Positions 25,101 through 34,509 of a stretch of DNA of 64,000 nucleotides are shown piece by piece. Position 1 is the stretch's first letter. Each line of letters starts with the position of its first letter. The notes below the pieces were generated by a model, which made no database searches, was not told the origin of the DNA, and was given only the letters and a program-made list of their open reading frames with translations. The DNA comes from Tethya wilhelma (lineage: Eukaryota > Porifera > Demospongiae > Tethyida > Tethyidae), in the NCBI GenBank assembly GCA_964030475.1, contig CAXIPT010000007.1, positions 5,794,916 through 5,858,915 on the forward strand, written 5' to 3'. The position numbers were made by a program, and so were the translations under genes.

Positions 25101-27708
25101 CTCAAATGGAAATCGGTTTCGTTAAAGCTGACCACAATGACTATTCTGGATCAAGCGAGAACCAAAATGTGTTATTCAATTTTAAGTCATGTTCTGTCAT
25201 GCCTAAGTTTAGCTACACTAAAGAGAAACAAGGGTTTGCCACTTTGGAGACGACCCACTGCTGCTATTTCTGTCTAAAAAGTAAAAAGTCTCCGCAAGTT
25301 GCAAGAGAAGCTGGGTTTGTTTTCTCTCGTATCGATCACCTGTCAAAATCATCGATTCATGTGGTTACCTTCTGCGTGACATTTTTTTTGGAATCTTGTT
25401 TGAAGGTACATGCATGCATAAAACTGACAAGTATTGCATTTTTTGTTGTTGTTGTTTTTTAAAATTTCACCTATGAAGGCTTTATGACTACATAATTATT
25501 GTACATGTAGGTGCTGATGTCTCAGTTTCCATCTTCCTCAGTGATAGATAAGCGAACGTATCGATTTAGTTTAAAAAATGATAGTGAAGTTGATGTTAAT
25601 GCAGGATCAGAATTAAAAATTTCACTTCAAAATGTTGATGTATTTGAAGAAACATACGTTGGTGACATTCATCCACTGGATGGAAAGGTAATCAACACTA
25701 AGAATAATGTACTTTTAAGTCTTGCATGCATGCATGTGACTCAGTCATGGATATCATAATCTTATATACTGTTGAGTTTCTGTTTGAACCATCAAATATA
25801 TATATATATATTTTTTTTCTGGCTGTACACATGCAGAATTATCATGTGATTATTCACACATTATCATACGTACGGTAGTACGTATAGTAGGAATGGGCCG
25901 GCTGTCCCATAGACACAATACAAAATGTTTATGATCATAAAAAGGCTAGCAAAACAAAATTGAGTCTTCAAACTTGCTCACAGTCTCTCACTGACAGATT
26001 ACCAATTGTATGCAAGGCCTAAAACTCACAGAACCTTTCCCCAGCACTCGTAGAGAGAGCTAGTGGGAAGCCACAATAGTGCAATTTTTGTTCAACCAGA
26101 AAGTGTTGAGCCAACTTTGACAGCACAAAGTAACTCCTTTTCATAGGTACTACATTCCTTGATACTCGTTTTCATCACACTGAATAAGCCTAAACAAAAA
26201 CTAGAAAGCTTTGAAACTTAGAGTATAAATTCACGTACTTCAATGTAGCCATCTTCTTGTAGGTAGAGTTCAAAGGTCATCCACGTGGCATTAAACGCGC
26301 ATGCGCATAAGCTGCTCTAGCAGCCAATGTAGTTGCTTCTCAGATAACTCAAAGCTTTTTATAGGAACTAACCAGTCTCTGATAGTCTCTTCACTGTAGT
26401 GTTGAAAAAAGTGAATGAACAAGTAGTAAAAATTTCAAAAAAATAAGCAGTGTAGGAATGGGTAGTGCATTAAAAAGTATTGGAACAAGGAACGGTCCCA
26501 ATTTCGGCACATGACTACTTCATTTTTGTGCCCAAGTCTTGGCTGGTATTAATCTAATCCTGCATGCTATATATATACTAAGTTATTCCACTTTTAGCCA
26601 AGTGATAAGATTGGCAGGAATTTGAACCAAGCTATTCAAGTACAGATCATTCTTTGAACCATTTACGACAATAATAGCTATGCGTGAGGGATAAAAATGA
26701 AAATGAAGTAGTCATGTGCCGAAATTGGGACCATTCCTTGTTCCAATACTTTTTAATGCACTACCCATTCCTACACTGCTTATTTTTTGAAATTTTTACT
26801 ACTTGTAANAAGCAAGTGGCTCCATTCAATTGTGTCCAGCAACTCGATTGCCTTCTCAAAGTCAGCCAGAGAGTATCTCCAGACCTTCCTAGGCACAGCT
26901 TTCCTCTTCCTTGGTTTGTCAACATATGAAATAACAGCAAGACTTAAACCAAAATGGTCAGCACTAGCTAGAGGAGGTATTGTGGTACATAATGATACAT
27001 TAATAGCTGGTGATACAAACATAAGGTCTATGAGAGTTGAGGAACTGCTGGTGACTCGAGTAGGCTCAGTGACAATTTGAGTAAGGTTAAAACATGATAC
27101 AAATGATAATAACTTAAAGTACAAATTAGAAGTAGTAAGAAAATCTACATTGAAGTCACCAAGAAGAATAAAATTTTGAGGTAGAGATGTGAAAAAATTA
27201 CAAAAAGAAGAATGTAACTCATCAAAAATAGTGACATTTGAGCTGGGAGGTCTGTAAAACAAAGCAATACCAAGACTAGGAGGACTAGTAGTAACAACTA
27301 GCAATTCAAGGTTGTTCCCGCCTTGGAACAAGACTGAGCAAGGCATTAATTTTTTAAAAAAAATTTAAGTTTACAGCTGTGTTTTTGGACATGCATGCAT
27401 GACTATAATTATTGTTAGATGCCAGCAATGATCATACTACTGTTTGTGGATACTTAAGAAGATTAGACAGAAGACAGATTGTGCATCTTGGAGGAGAATT
27501 AGGCTTGGACCCACATAATCTTGAGAAGATGGTGGACCTTCCTGAAGATATGGTGAGAGCTTGGCTCCGCAGAGAACATTGTGTATTAGACAAGTGTGGT
27601 AGTACACTCACTTGGGATGTTTTGATTGAGTTTCTCAGGAGAATGGGACAACGAGGCATTGCTGATGAGATTTATAGAGAGCAAGTGTGTACATTACACT
27701 CAGTCTAG
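19117..27708 (+). CDS. CARD-GBP-FN3-ZU5-UPA-Death multidomain protein (copy A)
   Basis: Exons: 19117-20431, 21354-21813, 22165-25405, 25511-25687 and 27419-27708. Phases agree over the first four (1,731 codons). The last exon needs one extra base, so a small exon is missing or a weak alternative donor at 25719 is used. Domains: CARD-like death fold (about 8-103; RANNLLTDILNQIEQDEKHF); unrecognised module (about 145-410); GBP-type GTPase (439-591, P-loop GPYRTGKS) and GBP helical domain (592-about 905); five FN3 modules plus a truncated sixth (about 910-1470); ZU5 (about 1475-1640; ITLKILPGSIPKGKLVHFEL); UPA-like segment; Death domain (LRRLDRRQIVHLGGELGLDP). The GTPase lacks the DTEG (G3) and LRD (G4) motifs. 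I infer a cytosolic death-fold signalling protein. The ligand is unknown. Confidence 0.82.
20776..21090 (+). mobile_element. Degenerate copy of the cluster repeat (5' part)
   Basis: This lies in intron 1 of copy A. The sequence GTAGGAATCAGGTCTGGGTG followed by GTCCCACTGACACAATACA is a diverged version of the 5' part of the repeat at 25862. Further matches continue through TCTTCAAAC, CTGACAG and the CCACAACAGTGCAAT segment. No terminal hairpin arms are present. Confidence 0.5.
25862..26807 (+). mobile_element. Cluster repeat, copy 1 (non-autonomous, about 108-bp inverted arms)
   Basis: The element starts ATCATACGTACGGTAGTACG and GTAGGAATGGGCC. It carries a CACGTGG box with GCGCATGCGC (26297-26306). 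It ends in a large hairpin whose left arm (about 26420-26528) is repeated inverted at about 26699-26807. The arms contain TATTGGAACAAGG and TTTCGGCACATGACTACTTC. It has no coding capacity that I can see. It sits in the intron between the UPA-like and Death-domain exons of copy A, and ends at the single N at 26808. Confidence 0.8.
26809..27346 (-). mobile_element. Non-LTR retrotransposon endonuclease fragment
   Basis: A minus-strand open frame of about 178 residues resembles an APE-type endonuclease/exonuclease/phosphatase domain of a non-LTR retrotransposon. It shows LLGDFNVDF, STLIDLMFVSP and the C-terminal SADHFGLSL (SDH-type) motif. It is cut at the N at 26808, so the reverse transcriptase is not present. 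It lies antisense in the last intron of copy A. Confidence 0.8.
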
Positions 27709-29941
27709 CTGATTATTTTACTGTAATGTTAACCCTGCATGGTTGTGAATTTTTGCTTTTGCACTGATCATGATCATGTGCCCAGATATTAATTGCCATG
27801 AATGCATTATTATGTCAATATTATAATTGCATGATTGTACAGTGTATACACAGTTTTTTAACAAGGAAAGTGTAATGTTTAATGTACTTTTATAGTTACT
27901 GTAGAGTTATTATTACAAAAACATTAATTTTGTTATGGTACCTATGCATGCTTGAATAGCTAAGTTTATTCAAACACTAGGCTCATGAACTGGCAATAGT
28001 TAAGAGTGTAGTCTACATACTGCCCAGTACCAAATGAGACTGCTCCTTGAACTGGTCACCATGCACCTTCCACAGGGATCAGATGGAAGAACTAGCCATC
28101 GATCGTGATCGGGTGTACCTGGAGCAAGCTAGGTAGGATGGCAGAGAAGGAGTACTCACACTAAAGAAGGAGTACTCACACTCTGTTTCACCGGATGGAA
28201 AAGGACCATTGACACAAAGGAATGACTCAATTTGACCCAAAGTTGGATAGAATTTGGAAATTGTACTTGTGATCTTTGCCAGATGACTTCACGAGAGTAA
28301 GTATACAACCATCTTTGTAAGATGGATGGTTGTCCATGTATCCTGAGCTGACAAAGAATCCCCACTGCCAATTACTGCCACCTTTCACCTTATGATTGCT
28401 ACACAAATAGGCTTTAGCACCATAGCTTGACTCCAACCTCAAGTGCTTATATAGTTGTTTTGCACAACATTCACCACATTGCTGTTCATGTACTTCATCA
28501 CTTCCTTACCTTCTGATGTCTTGTTGAGCTCAAAACCAAGAGCAAATTAAGATCTTATAGCTATTCTTGATTTCATCTCCATATAGGCTGGTTCTGAGCA
28601 CTACTTTATAGTGAGCAGAGGATATCAGCACAGGATGACATTTGACCGTTTGAAAGAAAGCCTTTGCCTGTGCAACTACAATGCTATTCTTACGAAACAC
28701 TAATTTAAAAACTGGTGTCATGGCATGGTGAGTTTGTTGCCTGAGAGGGGCAGGTAGAGTGCATGCTCAGTGTGGTAAAATACTCATGCATGTATCATCC
28801 ATTGAGTTGACACTCCAATCAAGTGCATGATGTCATCTTCACTTTCATATTTCCCATAAATGACCACCATAGAGTGTTTGTCACCACAGATGATCCTCAC
28901 TATTTGAGCAGCAGTTTCTGGGTATATATATATGGGAGCACCCATTAGTGTGCATGATGATGCTAAATGACTTAGAGGGTACATATTGTGTTACACTGAC
29001 ATTGTCATAGTCCTGTGTGGGTATTCAATTAGGAATCTTCCTGACCCGTATCGGGACCATTGGACACCAGCTGATATTGATGGTTGAGATTGTAGGCCCT
29101 AGGGAATCCAGTCTGATGCAGGCGCCAACAGCCATCCTAGACTTCTGGGGAGAGGGATGTATTGTGGATAACAGATACAGGGTGCCTGAAGTTACTAGAA
29201 GAGGAACTGATTTGTATTCATATTTGTACTTCTTGGGATACTCAGAGTAAGGGTACATGTACTTGAGGTCTTGGTTGGTTGAGTAGTTAGGACGCTTGGC
29301 ATTTCTCCAGTCATCAAAAGAGGAAGCTTGGAGGAAGCTTGCATGGAGAGTTTGTGCTCCTTTTGCAGTATGTCTTTCTCTGCCATCATTATAGGCTGCT
29401 TGACTTGACTCCAGTTGAAAACAAGTCACCAGTTTAATTCAATCTACAGGAGATATATATGCTGTAAGTCTGACTATCAGCATAACTGATATAAGAGCTA
29501 TGTATAGGCTAGCTAGCTCAATCATTAGGCCTTAAGTGTGCAGAGAAGTTAAAAGCACGAAAGTGAATGCATAGACAAGCACTTTTACTCTATCTAATAT
29601 CTGCTGCATCCGGGTCCACTCTTGTGCGCATGCGCATGCCGTATCTACTCACGATCATTTCACTCACTGACTGCTGTGTTTGCTGGTTTCTAACCATAGA
29701 ACAGACTTGGTTCTACCATGCCGTGCATAGAAAATGTATGATTATGTACGGTTTTGTTGGTTTTTTCCGATGCATTGTCAATGACTCATCTTGCTAGTCG
29801 GCTCATTCTAGCACGCGCGCGCCGCAGTTTTAAAGAAGGCGTGGCTCCTCACATGATACGTACATGCATGATCGACCATACTAGGAGAGTGATCCAGACT
29901 GTCTTCCTTTGCACTGAGAGACTCAGACAGTGACTTCAGCT
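27709..29941. pseudogene. Spacer with minus-strand coding-like remnants
   Basis: Between copy A and copy B I see no intact gene. On the minus strand, short open pieces at about 29429-29025, 28721-28530 and 28442-28227 read like protein (GAQTLHASFLQASSFDDW; VLRTSLYGDEIKNSYK; WQWGFFVSSGYMDNHPSYKD) but are separated by stops and frame changes. I do not recognise the family. They may be a decayed gene or chance. The last 300 bases are the upstream region of copy B, with TGCGCATGCGCA at 29625-29636. Confidence 0.3.
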
Positions 29942-31676
29942 ATGTCAGCCTCTAATTCTGTACGCTATCGAGTTGTTCAGTCTAACTTTGATCGTCTGGT
30001 GGCAGCAGTAAGTCAAGTTGCATGTGGTTGAAGTTGCTGTGAAGGCGTTTGCTAAATCTTTGATCTCTAAGCGTAACAAAAGTGATGCTGAGAATCCCCA
30101 TAATAACCCATATGATAGAGCAAATATTCTATTGACTCATATTCTGAACAAGATCGAGGAAAATGAAGCTCATTTTGATACGTTTATTGCCATACTAAAG
30201 GAAATTGATGTCCTGAAGGGCGTGGCTGATTACTTAGTCAAAGCAGTGACAGCTAAACAGAAAATGACTACAACTATAACGAAGTTCGTCGATAGGCCTA
30301 CCAGTCCATCTACTCCTGCGAGTACTACAGTTTCTGAAAAGTCAATTCCTAGGCCACCTGTACAACATATACCTCAACACAGAATAGTAACTGTTCCTTT
30401 TACTCCTGCAATTGTCAATGCTCAGTCACAAGCTTAAGAATCTACTAAAATAGCATCATTACCTAAGCCTAGACTCTCTGGATCCTGGAATTTAGAATCA
30501 CCCACTTCAGCTGGCTGTGTTTCACAGCAACCAAGAGGTATATGTATGATATATGTGCATAAAAATTAAATTTTATCTGAGCTATATCATTCCAAGTCAT
30601 GTGACCGTGAAAAGTACCAATGAGTTCTAGAAATTTTGCTGTTACTAATTCAATTAATTGCAGTTTAAGATGCCTCCAAAAATGAATATTAGCAAAAATT
30701 CATAGTAATACTTAATATGAACTAAAATCCTATAGATTTTGTACAATAATTCCTTCATTCAACCATGCTGACTATCATGTATGCGCAATACTAGCCTCGT
30801 CCCCAGGCCCAAAAGAGGGCCTGGTATCTATTGACTGCGCATGCGCCAGTTTGTACCCAAAATCTGGGTACATCGTAAATTTCACCGTAAAATTGTCCGT
30901 ATACTCTGTTGACTGGATTACGTCATAGGTATTTTCGAAGCGCTAGGCATAGAAAAGCTAAGAGAACGCTTGTCTCTTTCCAAGCACTTACTTGATATAT
31001 TTCCAGAAGAAAAGAGTGGAATAGCAGCAGTAGCCAACCCAGGTAGGACTGTAGATCAATCTTTTTTTCGCTGAAATTACGCGCATGCGCAGTCAGTAGA
31101 CACCAGGCCCTCTTTTGGGGGCCTGGGAACGAGGCTAGCGCAATACCTTCCAACAATAATGATTATTTTGTATACAGGTTCCAATGCCAGCTATGTACAT
31201 GCCTTTGAAAAACGACAGCTACGTCTTAGGGGTGATTCAGATATCACCCTTCCCCCATCAATCTGGCTTTTAAAGTTTCAAGCTGAAGATGGAAAATTAC
31301 AGCTAAACAAAGAAGCACTTGAGCTTCTGAAGACAATTTCTTCGAACAAACCAGTTGCTGTGCTATCAATCTGTGGGCCATATCGATCAGGGAAGTCCTT
31401 CTTTCTCTCTCGTATGTTGGGCATTAATGATGCTTTCAAAGTCAGTTCAGAGTGGGATCCATGCACAAGAGGAATTTGGATGTCCACAATCATCTTAGAA
31501 TGTAATGACTTTTTTGTCATTCTTCTTGACACTGAAGGAACAGATGCTGCTGAAGCAGATGACAATTTGTCTGCTACTTATGCGACCAAACTACTGGTTC
31601 TTACAATTCTCTTGAGCTCTTACTTCATCTACAATACACAGGGATTTCCAAGAAGGGGTGACCTTGACAAACTGAG
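29942..31676 (+). pseudogene. CARD-GBP gene copy B (frameshifted CARD, partial)
   Basis: The ATG at 29942 gives MSASNSVRYRVVQ, parallel to copy A. Compared with A, four extra bases near 30015 shift the frame inside the first CARD helix. The shifted frame then continues the CARD (AFAKSLISKRN, RANILLTHILNKIEENEAHF) and a Pro/Ser/Thr-rich linker to an in-frame TAA at 30435. Open sequence continues past it to a donor near 30536. The unrecognised module of copy A is absent. The GTPase exon 31178-31676 is intact, with GPYRSGKS and DTEGTD, and has the same entry and exit phases as in A. No helical/FN3 exon follows before the next GTPase exon at 37673. It is either a pseudogene or the 5' part of a gene shared with copy C. 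Confidence 0.65.
30791..31138. mobile_element. MITE with about 58-bp terminal inverted repeats
   Basis: The ends read CTAGCCTCGTCCCCAGGCCC and, inverted, CTAGCCTCGTTCCCAGGCCC, and extend through the palindromic GCGCATGCGC. The 348-bp element lies in the intron between the CARD and GTPase exons of copy B. It contains an open stretch (about 30930-31042; EALGIEKLRERLSLSKHLLD) with splice-like borders that could be mistaken for an exon. Solo ends of the same type occur near 4630, 22000, 38985, 54220, 54395 and 56310. Confidence 0.75.
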
Positions 31677-31680
31677 GTAA

Positions 31681-32718
31681 ATCATACGTACGGTAGTACG
31701 TATAGTAGGAATGGGCCGACTGTCCCATAGACACAATACAAAATGTTGGCCACCATAAAAATCTAGTCAAACAAATTTAAACCTTCAGAGTTGCTCAGAG
31801 GCTCTCATTAACAGAATATCAACTGCATGCAAGGCCTAAAGCTCACAAAAACTTTCCTCAGCACTCGTAGAGAGCGTTAGTGGGAAGCCACAATAATGCC
31901 ATTTTTGTTCTGCTAACGTACGTACGTACGTACGTACTTACTTACTTACTTCCTAACTGACTTACTTGAAAAGGATTTCCAGGGAACCAGAATGTGTTAA
32001 GCCAACTTTGACAGCACAAAGTAAGTTCATTTCATGGGTACTACATTCCTTGATACTCGTTTTCATCTTAAATAGGCCTAAACAAAAACTAGAAAGCTTT
32101 GAAACTTAGTGTATAAATTCACGTACTATACAGTGCAGCCATCTTTGTAGGTAGAGTTCAAAGGCCATTAATTGTCTATCCACGTGGCATTATTATGCGC
32201 ATGCGCATTAGCCTCCTTTAGCAAAATTAAGTGTGACATTGTTGTAGCTGCTACTCAAGCTTTTATAGGGACTAACCATGCAGTCTCTGATAGTCTCCAC
32301 ACTGTAGTGTTCAAAAAAGTGAATGAACAAGTAGTAAAAATTTTTAAAAAATAAGTAGTGTAGGAATGGGCAGTGCGGTAAAAAGTATTGGAACAAGGCA
32401 GGTCTCAATTTCGGCACATGACTACTTCATTTTTTATACCCAAATTTTGCCCAGCAGTCCAGTTTAAGTTACCTCTCTGTTATAGTTTACTCCACTGCTT
32501 AGCCAACTGATTAGTAGGAATTTGAACCAATGAAATAAGCCGCTATAGTATAGTATTGTACAGATCATTGTATTTGAGGATCCATTTGAAGGATCAAAAA
32601 AAAAAAAAAAATGAAGTAGTCATGTGCCGAAATTGAGACCTGCCTTGTTCCAATACTTTTTACTGCACTGCCCATTCCTACACTACTTATTTTTTAAAAA
32701 TTTTTACTACTTGTGCAG
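31681..32718 (+). mobile_element. Cluster repeat, copy 2
   Basis: It begins CATACGTACGGTAGTACG immediately after the copy B GTPase exon. It has the same internal order as copy 1, including CACGTGG and a perfect TGCGCATGCGCA at 32196-32207. It ends in the inverted arms at about 32327-32435 and 32608-32718. A run of ACGT/ACTT tetranucleotides near 31916-31950 is private to this copy. Confidence 0.8.
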
Positions 32719-33787
32719 TTATAACTGTGCTGCATGCATGGGTACACATGGACTGTATATAAATCTAATAAATCTGAGCTGAAACTGTAATAGTGACTAT
32801 CCTATGTATAGTATGACTTTGCAGATCGTCTTCTTCAAGCCTTTCCTAAAACTCGAGTTTCATCGTCTGTGTCGTCTCCAGAGCATGAGCTCTCCCCTTC
32901 AATCTGTTGTCCATTTCCATTTCCTAAGTTGGGGTATTGGTAGCTCGAATTTCCCCAGCCAACTTCACAATCAGTGCAAGTTCCTGTCAGCTTGACTTCC
33001 TCTGCTCAAAAATCATACTGGTTTTAAGTTTTTAACTGAACTATGTAGTCCTGAAAGCATTGCCAAGTTATAGCTGTAGAAGTTGCTGCTAATTTACAAC
33101 TGGCCACGTGTAGTAGGAATAATTATTATAATTATCTCCCATACACTGTTAGAAATAAGGTGTAAGTTAACACCTTTTTGGGGTGTCCCGCGTAATGTTT
33201 AAGTTTTGCACCCCTGGAGTGTTATAGAGCACCCCTCAAAATTCACTAGAGTGTTACATAGCACTCTTTAATGTGCCATATAACACTCCAGTGTTGTTAT
33301 TGAGCACCCAGCTATACAACATTCTGTAGCTACACAGCACCTGTAATGTGTCAATTTCATGTACAAAAATCAATTGAAAACAGCAAAAATTGTTTCTATG
33401 ATCTGTCTAGAGTCTTTCGTGACAAATGTCCAGGCGGGAGTTGCTGCTTGTAGGTATACCTGTACAGTAATGGATCGAGGTTATTATTGTTTGATTGACA
33501 TATGGCTACATAACATGTATATTTAGCCTTTCCACCCCTTTTAATTTGTACACTAATATTATGTATACTTATCCGCCACACATACACACCTGTAATGATG
33601 CTTACACTTACATCAGTCTTTTTAGCATGATGAATGAGTGTATTTCAGGCTTTTGTGTTACTCTTCATTTCGCCACAACTGCCATCACTGTTCCTAAGAC
33701 CAAGTAAGCCTTTCTCTCACAGGTTCAGGTTTAGCGCGCTGATCTACAAGGGTTCAAAGTTCACAATTTGTCAACCATACAGCTTAT
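32719..33787. other. Spacer with a possible decayed linker exon
   Basis: At 32825-33000, after a TTTGCAG acceptor-like sequence, one plus-strand frame reads DRLLQAFPKTRVSSSVSSPE and continues Pro/Ser-rich, with one stop. It resembles the linker of copy B in composition and may be a dead exon. From 33150 to 33350, short units such as GTGTTATAGAGCACCC and its variants recur, a locally repetitive MITE-like sequence. Nothing else is supported. Confidence 0.3.
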
Positions 33788-33930
33788 AATAGTAAAAATT
33801 TCAAAAAAATAAGCAGTGTAGGAATGGGCAGTGCATTAAAAAGTATTGGAACAAGGAATGGTCCCAATTTCGGCACATGACTACTTCATTTTNNNNNNNN
33901 NNNNNNNNNNNNNNNNNNNNNNNNNNNNNN
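33788..33930. repeat. Solo left arm of the cluster repeat and N gap
   Basis: About 105 bases match the left hairpin arm (GTAAAAATTTCAAAAAAATA, TATTGGAACAAGG, TTTCGGCACATGACTACTTC). The sequence then breaks into 38 Ns (33893-33930). The other arm is not seen, so the gap or joint probably removed it. Confidence 0.8.
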
Positions 33931-34164
33931 TAGGATTACTTCTCTTGTGCTGGTGGCTGCTTTCAGCCTCGGATACACACCGAACAGGGTCTGCTTGAAC
34001 CTCTGGATGAGCCTCCACTAGCTTTTCAAATTCTTCCAAAAACTTCCTTGGAAGTTCATTTTTGTACTGCACTTGTAGCTGGATGATATTACACTCAATA
34101 AAAATTGTTGTCAATTCAGTGTGCACTATACCTTGAGCGTTGCCAGGGGACTTCCAGAAGCCAT
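33931..34164 (-). CDS. Small 5' gene fragment of unknown function, cut by the N gap
   Basis: A minus-strand ATG at 34164 opens MASGSPLATLK (34164-34132, then GTATAG). After an intron of about 53 bases ending CATCCAG, the frame continues in phase 0 at 34078 with LQVQYKNELPRKFLEEFEKL and an acidic/His-rich tail until the Ns at 33930. The agreement of phase, start and splice sites suggests a real 5' end. I do not recognise the family, and a transposon gene cannot be excluded. Confidence 0.45.
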
Positions 34165-34509
34165 GGTTTTTACAACTAAGTGTCTCCGTGTAAACTACAG
34201 CTGGTTTGTTTTGTCAAGTGGCATTTGTATCTTACCGCCCTTTTTGCATAAAGAGTGTCGTGAATAGTGTTGTGGTAATGTGTAAAAAGTGCGACAGATT
34301 CTGAGACCATCTTCGAGACTCAGCTGTCAAATTTTGAAGTTAGCGCAAAGGTCAAAGTACGTGCCCTGGGCATGCGCTTTAAATACCCGCACCTCCGGAA
34401 GTTTCCTAACTCGGGTAATAAACCCCGCCTCCTCGTTTAATTAGATTTATATTTCCGGTGCCCTAACGTGAGCAAGCCTTAGCTGGACCATTACACGAGG
34501 CTAATACTA

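Noticed and set aside
30923..31156. Minus-strand 77-codon open frame
   Set aside because: It lies across the inverted ends of a MITE and has no protein-like features beyond being open.
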